Positions 23,590 through 38,704 of a stretch of DNA of 64,000 nt are shown here, in pieces (within the stretch, counting starts at the first letter, position 1; each line of letters starts with the position of its first letter). The position numbers and the translations under genes are program-made. The notes beneath the pieces were generated by a model. It did not search any database, had not been told where the DNA came from, and saw only the letters and a list, made by a program, of their open reading frames with translations. Where the stretch lies: assembly GCA_029339505.1 (NCBI GenBank), contig JAQISU010001239.1, positions 6,528,501-6,592,500 on the forward strand, given 5' to 3'. The DNA comes from Unio delphinus (lineage: Eukaryota > Mollusca > Bivalvia > Unionida > Unionidae).

Positions 23590-26090
23590 ATTGTTTTCTG
23601 TCTATTGTTACATCATTATTAAGAATTTTTTTTTAAGAATATGTGTTTGCGGTCGGAATGACTTGACTAGAGCGTGATTCATATTATGACATTGATCTTA
23701 AATAGAGTATTTGTTTTCTAGTTTAGACAATAGGAAGGGAACAAAATACTAATAGCACGATACGTTTATAGATATATGAATATGCACTCTCCGTGAATCA
23801 TTGCAACAGGTTCTATAATACACCAGTTCCATTTATCACATATAGACAACAACCATTTAACCATCCAAACGTTAGGCTATGTTCATTTCATCGTTTTCTA
23901 TTATCCAAATATCCTATATTTTCTAGTTCAGTTAAAACTTTCCTTTTCTATTTTTCCTTTGCACCTTTCCTTTTTTTCTTTGATGTATATTGTTACGCGT
24001 CACGTGATAACAGTTTACTGTAAATCCCACATATCGATATTTTTAGGCATTGTGAAAGCACATGCTATGTTTACATGTTAAAATTTTAACTGGGTCAATT
24101 TTTATGTTTGATTCCAGCAATTTTCATTTACCTCTAAACTGGTTTTCCCCATACGTATCCACACGGCATTGCTAAATTTAGCATTCTTGGAAAGTCATAT
24201 GACGGTCAATGAGACATCGATTTTATTTTTAACTTGAAAGAACGATTGTTTTTGCTGTGACTTACACAAAACTGGGAAAATTGTCGTGTTTTGCGAATTA
24301 TACCTGCAGTTATCCAAACTATGAATTGTTTTATGAAAGTCCTTAGGATAGACTGGTGTGCATTTCATAAACATTTGGTCCGTTATGATATTGTCTAGAG
24401 TAGGAAGTCTTGATAAATTATTACGTGATGGTTTTAATATAAAATGATACGTACAACAGTTTTACACAATTATAAATGTGACCATATTTTAATGTTTTCG
24501 GACCTCGTCATGTGGCACCTTTTTTAAGTTCTATCTTTCAAAAGCTGGAACAAATATCTGAATCTGACCTATACCAAACGAATACCGCGATATACCCATT
24601 GCATTATTTTGAAAACCTTATTATCTTGAGATGAAAGAAAAAAAAAATATCTTGGTTTAATAGAAGATCGCAACCCCTTCTCTCGAAATTAAATCGTCAT
24701 TATCTTATAGGAAACAAACAGGCTATGTGTATGTTAATTATTGTTTAAGGTGCGATCTAAAATGTGTAACTAACGTGGAATTAATATTTGACACCAAGTA
24801 AAAGATATTGTGCTGACATTTGTAAGTTTGTTAATACAAACAGGAAACGTTGGCATTTAAGTTTAAGATTTTAAAAATGCACTATTGTTAGAAACGGAAG
24901 GGAACTTTTGACTGGCAGATCGACACCGGGGAATGACTTTTAAACATAATTTACACTTTCTCAAGAACCGAGAAAATGTATGGTGGGCTTATGCAATTAT
25001 GTAAAATACAAACACAAAGAAGTGATATAATGAAAATCGTAATGACTCGAAGATTTACAAAGGATTACATGTACTTAACATAATAATATATGCTGGATAC
25101 AATCTAAAAGTACACTTTTTAATTCAGACTTTTGTTCTACAAACGTTGGCTTCGGTCTTTCACCTTATCCAATTGGGCCACAACGCTAGCATACTTGACA
25201 CGTATCAAAAATAAAATGTCAAAAGTATCGTGTAATCTTGTATTCTCTATATATGACAAAAATAGAAGTGAATAGAACTGCTGGTAAGTGGATCTGGCTC
25301 TATTTATCCATATTGACTGCGAATATATTTGTATGCATCGATACTGCAGGGCTTCAGTTAAGGTGTTTCTAAATTTGTCTTTTCCAAATGCATGTATTAT
25401 TACGGAAATTCAGCCGGCGTGATGAACCAAGAACTCATGTATTTTAGTTAGATTTTACGTTAGAAAAAGCAAAATGACTGAAATAAATATTACACGAGGT
25501 CTTAGAGACAATTAATTATTGTCATTAATAGCACATAGCCATTAAGCATGTTTTTTCTTATCTCTGAATAAACACTCGGACATGACTGGAACTTATTGTT
25601 TCTCTTACAGTGGATGCATTCGGTAAAGGGGATGACATGTTTCACAAGGAATCTAGTGGCATTTGTGGTTTTTGAATAGGACATAAAGAAATATATTTCA
25701 TTTTCCTATTGTCTTTGGATGGGCTAGAAGTACTCTTTTCTCCCTGAACTCTGCTAGCATGTTTGTATATCTATATGTATAGTAGAAATGTATTTCATGA
25801 TTTTAATATCATTACAAAGAGCATAAAAAGTAATTATAAGCTCTATTTGAATTGCTGGCTACTACAAGCTAAATGCATACATAACATCAATCGATAGAAT
25901 AGAGCATTTCAACTACAGACAACTACTAATGCAGTAGAAAACATACTTTGCTTAAATTACAACTTATATGAATAGCGGATGATACACGTACGTTTAAAAG
26001 AGAAGAGGCGTACAGGCTTCATTTACCAATCATTTGTAAACGACGAATATCATATGCAATATATCATCATTTTCTCACCCCACCCACCCC
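23590..26090. other. AT-rich stretch without recognised features
   Basis: No exon pair, domain or element end was recognised on either strand. Confidence 0.5.
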
Positions 26091-26093
26091 ATA

Positions 26094-26099
26094 CACACA

Positions 26100-26130
<31 letters not shown>
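26094..26130. repeat. (CA)n-(CT)n microsatellite
   Basis: A short CA run passes directly into about 30 bases of CT. Confidence 0.9.
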
Positions 26131-26133
<3 letters not shown>

Positions 26134-26818
26134 CACATGATTTAACTTTTCACGTGGACAGTCATAATGATGAAACTAGTGGAAATCGCTATTTTAAGTA
26201 GTCGAATAACGTGGTTAAGCAAAAATATGCAAAAATATGTACTATATAAGCTCCCCATAAAGTATAATTTTAAATGCTTAAAGTTGAAACTTTACAACCA
26301 TACTTTAAGAATAGAGCATCTTAAAAAATTCCTTGTCTCGATTAATTTGGCCGCAACGTGATGAATTCACTATAGGTTTTTTTCTTACATTATAGTAGGT
26401 GCTGACGCACATTAATTATCTGCTGTTGAAAGTGTTGGTAATGTATTAGCTTGTTAGATATTATTTCGCCATGAACAGGTAAACCATTATCAACCTGACC
26501 CGTCGATCTCAGCCCTGATTACAGATCTTACTCATACTCAATTGATCTGAACCTTCAGACCCGTAATTGCCCTTCACAAAAAGATATTACTAAAATCGAT
26601 TGTTTGAATAGTTATTATTTATGCAATCTCTGGATGATTAAATATACTTGCCTTACTCATATTTATCTTATCAAATGTGAAACTTTTCTTCTTTCAATTT
26701 CGTCATATTTAGTAACCTTACCTAACTCCATAATGATCACCTTTATTATCAAGTATTTACCTATGACTCATGAGTGTGGTGGTTTGATTTCCAGAAAACG
26801 TCGGGATTTCTTAAAATG

Positions 26819-27790
<972 letters not shown>

Positions 27791-27799
27791 TTTACTTTT

Positions 27800-28284
27800 C
27801 ACACCTCAGTAGTAGCATAATTGTTTCCAGGCACTATTTTATGATCTCCAAAACTCGATTCAGAAATTGTACTATATAACCACCCCCACACCCATGTAGT
27901 AACATTACCCTTTTTCCACGCACTGATTTTGTGAACTCGAGAACTTGATTGTAGTGCTAATTTGGGTCGCACCAGATTCATGTACAAGTAGTAACATTGC
28001 TTTGTTTCCACGTAACTGGTGATTTTTATAATCAGTAAAACATGTTGTAGTAATAATATTACATTATTCCCCAAACCCATGTAGTAACAATACCTTATTC
28101 AAGATGGCACTGTAAGAATGGTTTAGTACTCACCAAAACAAGATGTAGCAGCTCTCCCCAAACCCATATAGTAAGATTAAGCTATTTCCATATGACAGTG
28201 TAAAACGTCTTTTCTGATAACAAAAGCCTGATGTAATAGCAATACCATAGTAACACTATATCACTGATTTTGTGATCTCAAAAC

Positions 28285-28339
<55 letters not shown>

Positions 28340-28470
28340 CAGTGTTTTCAATCCATGTAGTGGAATAACCTTATAATTTTCCACGCGAGGGTGGATCACT
28401 GATTGGATGCCTTTTCCAAGGTAATAGTTTAGAAACATTGTTTTGATTTTCAAAACCATTGGGAGGTGCT
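27800..28470 (+). repeat. degenerate ~90-bp tandem repeat interrupted by (AAT)n
   Basis: CCCATGTAGTAACATTACC-like cores recur near 27,890, 27,985, 28,077, 28,163, 28,250 and 28,352, that is every 86-102 bases. They are followed by TTTCCACG...CTGATTTTGTGA.CTC-like sequence. An (AAT)n array sits at 28,287-28,336 inside one unit. Divergence is high, so the array is old. Confidence 0.6.
28287..28336. repeat. (AAT)n microsatellite
   Basis: About 16 units; the poly-Leu minus ORF over it is an artefact. Confidence 0.95.
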
Positions 28471-29113
28471 AATATTACAGGGCCAAATTTTACTGCTACG
28501 CCATAATATTACAGCTATATCTAGCCATTATTCAATATGAATCTCATGCTCTTTTTGTAACAGAGAAAAATACAAGAAAATTATATTTTGGTGTTTCACC
28601 TTCAATTATACTAAACACCCTGAAACTCAACATGACCTTTAATTCCCACAAACAAATCTTGCTAACAATAATTATTAAAGCTTATTATTAACAAAACGTA
28701 ATAAAACGAAGTTCTGCACAAAGGGTTTGAATAATTTGAGGCTATGTCAAGGAATAAATGTATACCAATTTCGACAACCTTCTCTGTAGTCGACCTTCAG
28801 GACCTCTAGGCAAATTTCTTCCATGACAAAGTTCAATCCAGTAGCAATACGCTTGATAATACAATTCCATTTGTCTAATTGTCACGTTTGTGATACAGGA
28901 TATACACATATCACTTAACAGCATTGAATCTGTCTCTGATTTACTACATACAACTGGGCCAAATATATAATATTTAGTATATTTACTAAGCACTTCAAGT
29001 ACTGGGCTAAACTATTTCAGTTAGATGCACATAGCAATTTTGTGAATTCTTTTATATTTGTTCTTAAACATTTATGTCTGTGTGATTTGAGTTTGTAGTG
29101 ATGTCTAGCACTG

Positions 29114-29117
<4 letters not shown>

Positions 29118-29191
<74 letters not shown>
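29118..29191. repeat. (TA)n microsatellite
   Basis: About 74 bases of TA. Confidence 0.95.
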
Positions 29192-29194
<3 letters not shown>

Positions 29195-29199
29195 AATTA

Positions 29200-31140
29200 A
29201 TTTGATCATGGGCAATAGTAACAGAACACATTTTATTTTGTTCACGTTTTTGCTGCAAAGTGTGTTTTATACAAAAGTACTGTGAAAATGTTATTTATGT
29301 TAAGGCCTTTAATATAGAATTGTTTCATATTCATTGAGTACAAGTAATGAGGTAAAAATAATATTGAATTTTGATATTAACTTAATTTATGTTCAACTAA
29401 ATGTATGCGTTATGCTTGGAAAAAATGCGGTTGCGAATCTGAAACACATGTTGTGGCCAAAACAATCGCATATATATCAATGTTACACGAAAAAAAAAAC
29501 ATAACCACGGTCATTAAATAGTCTGAATTAGAAAAATGCACTGGCTTTCTAGCATAAATACATACATTGCAAAAATATGTTTTAGCTATTAAACTAGCTC
29601 TATATTTGTTTAATAAATTGTATTTTGTTTTCCGGTCAGTGAATAACATATTTCTTATTATATTAGTCCATGTTTAATCCAATAATGTACTCCATTACTA
29701 TCTGGCATTTTAGCCGCACTAGATTTCCGACTTAACTATAAAAATAACATGCATTTTCAAAACTGAAAACGGTTCCTTTCATCCTTACAAAAAATGTTGC
29801 CCAAGGTAAGATTATCGACAAATACACAAGAAAATGCAGTGAACTAGAGCTTCGTATCGCAACGATTTTGTACCGCTATTATATTACTGTTAAGAGTCTA
29901 TTATCTTAGAATAAGTAACAGAATAAAGTGAAATGCAGACAGCTTTGTGAAATTCAACAAATAATTTATTTCCATAAAGTGAAGAGTAGAAAACAAGATT
30001 ATGGTATTCCGAATTAAATCCCAAAATAATTTAAGAATTACAGACATAGGTCACTTTTACTCTGCTCTGTGAAATCATTATCCAGCAAAAACTGTATTTT
30101 TTCCGTCAAATATTTCTGTTTGATAGTATTCATCGTAGTATGGTGTTGTTTCACAAGTGTGTAATTTACAATTTCAACGTCATGGTAAATTTTGTTTGTT
30201 CATGTTGGATCATCTCGAAATAAGAGTTCATATTCAATTATTAACTGTTTAACTTGATTCTTTTTCTGTGCTGCAAATGCGAACGTTTCTGGTACAGATT
30301 GTTAATAATTTCTTGATTTTGAGGATGTGTTACTATAAGTTAAATACATTCCGATTGCATTCCGTTGTTTAGTCTTCACTTCGTGGGACAGGTACAATTT
30401 AATTAATTGCATTATTGTTCTTACATTCCTTACTGATGTAAACTACTAATGTATCGGTACAATGAAAACGTACCGTAGTGCACCAGTGTAACGACAATAT
30501 CGCGCACCTATACAGTGAGCAATACACATGAAATAAACACTAAACCTCTTGCATGTAGTTTCTAATTATAAATTAGGTTGCTGCTAATAAAGTTTGTAAA
30601 AAGATATTTTGTACAATCCAATATCTTTGCTTGTTTTAGTATTTCGCTTTTTCCCGAAACGAAAATGTATCTGTGGTAATTTGACTCTTGGCACATGATT
30701 TATGCTTTCATTATTTTCCATATTTGGGGTTCCTTTAACAACGTGACAATCACATATTTTATGCAAGAATTAATCTTTTCCAATATCAGGCCATTACATT
30801 ATGAGGCATGAATCCAGTGCGACTTAAGATTGACTTCTAGGAAATTTATAAAATCCAAAATTGTTATTATTATACCCCTTCGGTGGTTACACCAGTACAC
30901 CGCACAATGGATGTGCCCACCCATTTTAGGCAACCTGAAAAATATATAATTCAATAGTTTTGACTAGACTTGCCTGATGGTATGTGTAGTCAATAACAAA
31001 TGCGATTCGACTTCCCCAGATACTGTAACGCGGTTTTTATACATACACAGAACAATGAGGAAGGACTCTAATGTTTTTGAAAAACTTTGCTCCACACAGA
31101 TAATTTATATGTCTACTACTGCTACTTCTACTACTACTTT
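29200..31140. other. AT-rich stretch without recognised genes
   Basis: No coding signature, element end or SINE was recognised. Confidence 0.5.
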
Positions 31141-31149
31141 TACCAACAA

Positions 31150-31151
31150 CA

Positions 31152-31186
<35 letters not shown>

Positions 31187-31252
31187 ACAAATATAATTAA
31201 AATACTTATAATAATATACTACTATTATAATTGCTACTGCTACTACTAACAC

Positions 31253-31290
<38 letters not shown>

Positions 31291-31325
31291 TTAATAATAC
31301 TAATAATAATATTACAAATAATAAT
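31150..31325. repeat. (AAT)n and (CTA)n-type microsatellite cluster
   Basis: Two AAT arrays (31,151-31,182 and 31,254-31,292) with degenerate TAATA/CTACTA sequence between and after them. The Leu/Val-rich minus ORF is an artefact. Confidence 0.9.
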
Positions 31326-31329
31326 AATC

Positions 31330-32940
31330 GCAATTTAAACTTGCTTTGTCTCACAGTTTAAAGCCAGCAATGCAACACATATTTTAAGAACACATTATGT
31401 GAAAATGAATTGAAAATAATTTATATAAAAAAATGAACATTTTTGTTGACTAATCTAACTAAAATAATTTCTACTAAAATTATTCTTTTCAATAGGTAAA
31501 CAAATGTTTAAAAATACATTATTCTTTCAAAGACAAAAACAATTTAAATGCTGATAATGTTTGTCAGAAATTCAAGACAAGATAGTTTCTTCTTTTTTTT
31601 AGTGCTGAAAGTTTTAATCATCTCTGATATTATTCAGTATTAACAGGACTTTCATTTTAACTGTTGTGGTGGACATATTAGAAGCCTAATTGGCATCATT
31701 AAAAATTAACACCAACAAGACAACATTAAAGATCTTCTTATGGAAATCCCTTGCTGATATGACTTTATATTTTCAACATCACTGCCATGGTGCCCACAAC
31801 GGAAATCATTTTGGTACCATTTCCAATTTTAACCAATATCACATCAAATGAATTCTTGTCGAGAACGTTCATCAGAGGCAACATGTTTCCAAAAGAGCTA
31901 TTGTGCTGCCCATATTTAAAGTCAGATTGGGACCACTTACATTTCCAACAAACTAGATTTCATCTTCTTTCAGTGAAAACCCTATGTTGATTTTGAACAT
32001 TTTAGAGAAGTGACAGGATTTTCGAGATGGCCATTGTGGTCAACTAGAATCATCTATACATCATAAGAAGTCCTCTGATGGAAACCTCACGGGATTATTT
32101 GTTTCCATTCAAAATGAGTAGCCATAACAGGATTTTCAATATACTGCTTCGCAGGCATTAGATTGTGCTAAAATGAACTCAGGGTGTACATACAAATATA
32201 CACACATTATGAAAATAGACATACTGGTGGACATGAGCATCTGCCCATTTAAGCTATTTAATAGGGGGTGAAGCGAATAACATGAAATATGAATATTCAC
32301 AGAATCCCAACCTTGACATATCGAAAACAAGTTTGTTTCCTATATGAATGTGTAGAAAACTGTAACATACTGATGTTTAGGTTCTCTTTTAAATCATACA
32401 ATATTATTTTATTCTTCTAATGATCTCTCTTCTTCTCTTCTGTTTACATAGAACGATCAGATGTTAAAAAATATATAAAGGCCTCATTGGTACCTGATAT
32501 GAACCTGTATTTAACCACTATAACCAACATGCTATACAATTATGGACACAGTGCGCTCGCGATATTGTTTTCGAGGGGCTGACAGCAAACGTGTAATGAA
32601 TGGTCAGTTATTAAGTTATTTGGATGTAGGTCAAGTCATGTTTGTAGGTGAAATCGGGGTGGGTGGGAAGTGACTGTCCGTCCTTGCCACCATGTACGAG
32701 GACCTGTGGTATGGTCCCAAAATTACCAAATTCGTAAGGACTGTATGAATTGAGATCAGATGATTACAGTAACAGTGTGATGTATGATCGTCATCTTTAA
32801 CCTATAACCAAACTAATACATGTCCTCCATCCTACATAATTCATTTTTAATTATCTTAATATATTTGAGCACAATAGCATTACCAACCATAATAGCATAA
32901 AAGTTGCAATGGTGTTATTGCTAGAAAAAGATTTGGTGCA
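31330..32940. other. stretch without recognised genes
   Basis: The region 31,640-32,110 is slightly richer in GC and has loosely recurring TTTCCA/CATCTTC-type motifs, perhaps an old tandem repeat. This is not firm. Confidence 0.35.
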
Positions 32941-32947
32941 CATAGAT

Positions 32948-33051
<104 letters not shown>

Positions 33052-33939
33052 TATTTTGAGAAATATTGTCAGGCAATTTGATGACTGCCAGTAATTTAAA
33101 TTTATTTACAAATAAGTAGAATTTGAAAAAGTGTTAGGAAATGTCATTAGGTGTTTTCTAACGGAGGTAATAATTTGTGCGGTCAGAAAGTCAGACTTTG
33201 AAAAAGGTATACAAGTAATTGAAAGACTGCAGTAATATCCTGGAAATCTAAAGAGTTTTTTTAAAACTTATAATAATGATAAAGTGAGCATAATTGTATG
33301 ATTATCATTTGAATATTATTTGCCATTGTGATACAATGTATTCTAATGTGCATACGATGTACAGATCTAAGGACAGATGAATGTTCTGATGGATTCAAAC
33401 AAAATAAAATGGCCTTTTCTGCTATTGCACAAATACTGAAATGAAATAATTGTATTTTACAATAATAATAATGTTTAAATTTGTCCAACTTGTTTGAATT
33501 CTTTTGCATTAGGTTGTATCACATTTGTGCACCTCAACGTTCACTGATGTAAACAAAACTATTGGATTTTTCCTGATGCAAGGTTTTAGCTTGGATACAA
33601 CGCGTATTATGATCTCTATTCTATGACGGTATTTATAATTCTTTTTTTATACATATTAGTTATTTTATATAATTTAGAAGTATGTGATCAGTACAGTAAC
33701 TCCATCTGTTAACTGCCATTTATATTTGGTTACATGATTTGGTACAACTAACATTATTTTTAATTGGATCAGGTGTATGTTTTTATTTGCTTATAATGAC
33801 TTTTGTTGTATAGTTAATGTATTGCTTATTAGTATTCTACTTTGGATATAACCTTAACTCAGTACAGAAATACTTAAAATCATTATAAATAGTATGTACT
33901 TGTATCTAAAAGTCTATGACGTAAAATTGATTTGATACA

Positions 33940-34100
33940 CAGAGTGAGCTAACTTGGTAGAGTGTAAGAATCTGAATCTAGTTTGTGTGAGTTTGATAAC
34001 TGCCTATGCCATCCGGGGTCAGCTGTCTCGGCCTGTCCTCGGGAAAAGGACTTATCTCCCATTTCCGCAGCATGATATAGTCAGTATGGCATTGAAAGTG
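33940..34100 (+). mobile_element. tRNA-derived SINE (family 1)
   Basis: GAGCTAACTTGGTAGAGTG resembles a tRNA box A. A degraded box B (GTGTGAGTTTGATAACTG) follows at normal spacing. The tail has GGGGTCAGCTGTCTCGGCCT and GGGAAAAGGACTTATCTCCC, richer in GC than its surroundings. It would have been copied by a LINE machinery. Confidence 0.6.
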
Positions 34101-34479
34101 CTGTCAAATCAACCAAAATAGTTTGATACTCGAAAATGTGAAGGAGTCTGATGCAATGACGTATGATTTGACATAGCTTACGAAAAATGGTCTAAATGAT
34201 AAAATAGATGAAACAATATTATCTATTTCATTTTAATAGATTTTAATTGAAAATATTTTTTTTTCTCGGCTTAATAGATAATCACTTTATTGAAAAGTGT
34301 AACTAAGCTAATTTATAAAGATACAGGAATGGTTCTAGACCTGGCTGGGTACATTTTATGCACACAAGACAGAATTAATGCTATTAATATCACAACAAGG
34401 GTACCCACACCATCTATTATGTATATATAGCTGAAACAAATGTACAAGAGGCTGCTAATATAAAAAAACATTTGGTTAT

Positions 34480-34993
34480 ATTTTGACTAATGATTCGTCA
34501 TGGTCAACACATATTCCTGAGCAAACGGAAATTTTACTAACACAAAACTTGAGAGCTAAACAACATGGTTTACCAATCCCATTAATCAAAGACCAAGTAT
34601 AGGCCCTAGGGGTCTATTTCGGAAAGGGTGAGAAACAAACAAATTAGGGGGAAAAAAATGAAAATATGAAAACCTAGGCACTGAATACATTCTGCCTAAT
34701 GGAACGGGCCCAAGTGACAAAACATTTTATGTATGTGCACCGAAACTATATTTCAAAATCATTTGACATACAAAATCAAGATCTAAAATTTATTGATAAC
34801 GAAATTATTCAACATTTATGGGGGTTTAAAACGCACTACATAAACAAAGACACCTATATTAGGACGGAAAGAGGTGAGGGCTAACCCAACCAAACCCCGT
34901 CCTTATCAAATAGATTTAAGGAAACTAAAGCAGTGCCAAAAATACCTTGGCATGGGCTATACATATATTGTTTTGTATTCTCTATGTAGCAGA

Positions 34994-35076
<83 letters not shown>

Positions 35077-35650
35077 TGTCAAAACTCTTAGAAGTGCCAC
35101 AAAAATTGAGATCAATAAAATAGTTATTAAATAAACATAGGGATAATACAGAACTATTGGAAATAGGTACAAAGCATCATACAAATGGCTAACAGAGAGT
35201 ACAATAAATAGGATAAAAACCAAAGTCGAATAGGAACACATAAATATCAGTTGGGATAGGGCCTGGGAAAACTGGGTCATGTTAGGATCTCAAAAAGTAC
35301 AAAGCATCTGCTTCCAATACATGCACGATGCTTTTTTGACGGGAGAGGTTGCAGTGAGACGGCATATGATCAGAGTATCGCCCAAATGTCCACTGTGTAA
35401 ACTTCACACATTAAAAAGAAAACATGTCAGGGTGGAGTGGGAACAGAATAGAAAGAAAAGAGCTGACTTATCGCTACAACTAAGAACAACTAAATTATAT
35501 AAACGAACTAATATACTATACCAAGGAGGAAACTTTGAAAAGAAACTACACTGTAATATTACAGATTTTATAATGGAAACTATGAGGGCATGCGAAAAAT
35601 TATAATTATTGGAAAACATAACTAGAGTAGGAATACGAGGGGCGGGGGCA
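34480..35650 (+). mobile_element. 3' part of a Tx1/L1-like LINE ORF2, split by (TA)n
   Basis: GLPIPLIKDQV and ALGVYFGKGE (about 34,566-34,640) mark the region just after the RT palm. From 34,699 the frame reads ERAQVTKHFMYVHRNYISK, then IDNEIIQHLWGFKTHYI. After a (TA)n array (34,997-35,073), 35,279-35,605 has CFQYMHDAFLTGEVAVRRHM and KCPLCKLHTLK, the zinc-finger-like region found near the end of L1/Tx1 ORF2. Frameshifts and stops show it is dead. The upstream RT palm and endonuclease are missing, as in a 5'-truncated insertion. Confidence 0.65.
34997..35073. repeat. (TA)n microsatellite inside the Tx1/L1-like LINE
   Basis: About 77 bases of TA lie between two pieces of the same former ORF2, so the array arose or expanded after the LINE inserted. 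Confidence 0.95.
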
Positions 35651-36354
35651 TGAAACCTCAAGTGGAAAGTACAAGATGAGGAAGTCATGGGGCTAAATCA
35701 TATGGCGCTATGCGAAGTGGACAGGCACGTGAAAGTCAGGGGAAAAATCCACTTAGAGGCCTATAATGCAGACAACACACAAACACAAACAAACATACGG
35801 TACCTACAGTGTAGCATAGTTTTTTTTAATACTTTTCATTTTCCGCATACTCGGATAGGAAAACAAGATAAAAGTCGCTTGTAAGTACTATTCAAAACCA
35901 TGCAATCTGACATTGTTTCTTCCTCTTTGTAGCTCCCGTATTACACAGAGAGCCCTGCTTAAATGGCAAATAAACGTTTATGAATTTTGTTTAATAAGAG
36001 ATTAAAGTTAAATAAATCGAGACGACCCAACTTGAGGTGGGAAATTAACAATTGAAATTTAAAAATTGTTGGAACCCGTATAGAACACACGCGATCTCAA
36101 TAGAAATAAGTATAATAAAGGGCAAATAACGATACATAAAAGAGAGCCACTAAAAACAATAAGTTTTATTTTTTGGCGTAAACAAATTTGGAATAAATAA
36201 GATTTAGTACCCCTTACTTTGCCTGAAATTAAAAATTCAAATAAAAAGTAAAGGTATCAAAGAAACAAGTGATGATCTGCTTATAGATCCTTATCACTAA
36301 ATAGAACAACTGGGGCAATTTGGAAAAAAAAGAGGCTATCCTTACACAAACACA

Positions 36355-36356
<2 letters not shown>

Positions 36357-36424
<68 letters not shown>

Positions 36425-36430
36425 ATATAT
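36357..36430. repeat. (TA)n microsatellite
   Basis: About 60 bases of TA, one ACATGTA interruption, then a short TA run, at the 3' side of the Penelope-like fragment. Confidence 0.95.
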
Positions 36431-37193
36431 ATGCAAAAAACTGACAAACAACAGAGCGAAACTAGTATCACTCTAGCCTGAGCGCTTTCGACTCTTAATG
36501 AGTCTTTATCAAAGGCAAATACAGAACATAGACAAGACAGACAAGTAAAATACAAAAACCGTGTTTACAAAACTTTACATGCTGTTCTACAGGAATTAAG
36601 CCTTGAAATTTATTATGTTACAACTAGTTTATTTCAACTTGTTGCGGATGCTGTAAAATGTCTGTATTGACCCAGAAATCGACGAGCCAAAGCGACACAT
36701 CTGTTTTTGTATGTAAATTTATGTACGCGCAAATTACATCCCGGATATTTTATATCAGTATTTAGAGTCTATTAAGCAAATTTAGAGAATTATTTAAAAG
36801 AAAATGTGTCAGCTGGAAAAGATAATTACATTTGTGCATGGCTGTCTTTTTCTAGTCTTCTTGAATTAAACCGCATGGTTTCAATGTTCGAAGGCGTCGT
36901 ATCCAGTAAGAGTCCTTTTCTTTCCTGGTTTAGGAACTCCAGTTGTGGTTGTGAGCAATTGCAATAAGTGTTATATCACTGAAGGTGTGGCCAGGGGAGG
37001 AGAAGTGTTCTGCGATCGGACTTCTGTATAGCTTCTTTGTTATCCAATCAGATCTATGAAGGTTGATCATTTTGTGCAGCCTCTCAGTTTCTCCGACATG
37101 CTGAAGGCTACAGATCTTACATGTGATGAGATAAATTACATTATCTGTATATATATAAATATGCTTAGTACACATACATATAGCAAAACACAA
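36430..37193 (-). mobile_element. Penelope-like element 3' end with GIY-YIG endonuclease fragment
   Basis: On the minus strand 37,160-36,930 reads NVIYLITCKICSLQHVGET, then LHRSDW and SPIAEHFSSPGHTFSDITLI. This is the GIY-YIG nuclease of Penelope-like elements, with the usual Y of YVG replaced by H. Downstream, near 36,510-36,480, the sequence reading TGATAAAGACTCATTAAGAG and CGAAAGCGCTCAGGC resembles the 3' region common in these elements. The reverse transcriptase part is not present. One ORF (to 36,930) is open but is only a fragment. Confidence 0.7.
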
Positions 37194-37849
37194 ATAGCAA
37201 ACACAAGATACAGTGGACCCCTAACTAGGGTCAACTACAAAATAGAGGGAACAGATTCCAAGACAGGCGATTAAAACAAGGAATTCCCCTTCCATCTGCA
37301 ACGTACTAGCTACGCCAATACCAAACAAAACGTTCTTCCAATGGTGGGCGATATATGGCTTTAAACATTCCACAGCATGGTCATAATCTTTTATCTAACC
37401 TGGCATATGTTTTCTGAGCAGAAGTTCAATACCGAAAGCAGGTGATGTATTTGGATTTGATGCAATCATGTGTTCATTGTGACTTGTGAATAATTATCGT
37501 CGAGACACGTGAGTAACCAATTGTCTCATCTTTGAATCTTTTATTTGTTGATTAGCAGTTTAGATTACCAACATAATGACTGAGCGTTTGTGTTAATGGT
37601 GTAGTTTACCTTGTGATTATAGCGCTTTACTTTCTTTATTAAAACCATCTTTCGCGTGTAAATAATAAATGTGTATTATATTGATTTAGTCAATGTGTAG
37701 AATAATATAAACGTATACAAAGCTGATTGTGGATAGCCACAAAAGGAATAGAACAACATTTCCTAGCAGATATTCTCGACAGCCATGCAAGAGTTCATTC
37801 ACTCGGTCAATACACAGTTGCCTCTTGTAAATCTGAACCACGTTCAAAT

Positions 37850-37852
<3 letters not shown>

Positions 37853-37913
<61 letters not shown>
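37853..37913. repeat. (TA)n microsatellite
   Basis: About 60 bases of TA. Confidence 0.95.
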
Positions 37914-37916
<3 letters not shown>

Positions 37917-38371
37917 TTGTATGTGATACAAATAAAATATATCTTCGCTTTATCAATTATATACCACCAGCTGTATACATTTGTCATTAAAAAGAAGCAT
38001 GGCAAGCCTCGTTCCCTTTAAATAAAACATTTACATATATCGTGATATATCGCTGAAACTGCGTTAATATAATACATATTTTAAATATACTTGATTATTT
38101 TAAAACTACTATTTAGAGTTGTGTGCTACAAGTTGTTTTATTTTGTTTTCTTTTCAAATCTCATGCTAAGGAGAGTTAAGCTTGTTTTCAAAGTGACCGA
38201 TTGATTTGCTTACGGATAATTGTGCTGATAGTATCAGTAGTAAAGAACTAGAGACCTGACGAACATTTGTTAGATATTTGAATAATTTATATGCAACATA
38301 GTAGGTATATCAGATTATACTTCTAACATTCTTCATCATACAAAATAGCCTGTCGTGTTACCCTCTTATCA

Positions 38372-38704
38372 TCATTTGAGCTGTATGAATATAATTTCCT
38401 TGAATAGTTCCTGCTCGCAGTTTTTGAAATGAACAGCGTCTTTCAACGTTAGATTATGTGTTTTCGCTTTACTATGGCAGCCTATTTGGCTGCTTAACAA
38501 CAAACAGGGACCCTTGGTAGACGAATGGTCTTGCATTCGAGTTACGAGCTCAGACAAATGTGGGTATACTAGCAAGTTTCCAGTAGCTTGCCATGGGTTA
38601 GTGCTTTTTCCCAGTATTCTTTTGCAAGTTGTACTGGTCGCCATGTATATTATATAATCTGCTGAAAAAGGGGATTTCACCACCATTAACACTGACAAAA
38701 ACAA
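38372..38704 (-). other. unidentified 110-codon open frame
   Basis: The frame begins MFLSVLMVVKSPFSADYIIY and includes TTCKRILGKS and LLLSSQIGCHSKAKTH. It is longer than most chance ORFs here and in somewhat GC-richer sequence. I do not recognise a family. It could be a decayed transposon piece. Confidence 0.25.

Noticed and set aside
31037..31354. 105-codon Leu/Val-rich minus ORF resembling a membrane protein
   Set aside because: It is a translation of AAT/CTA-type repeats, not a gene.
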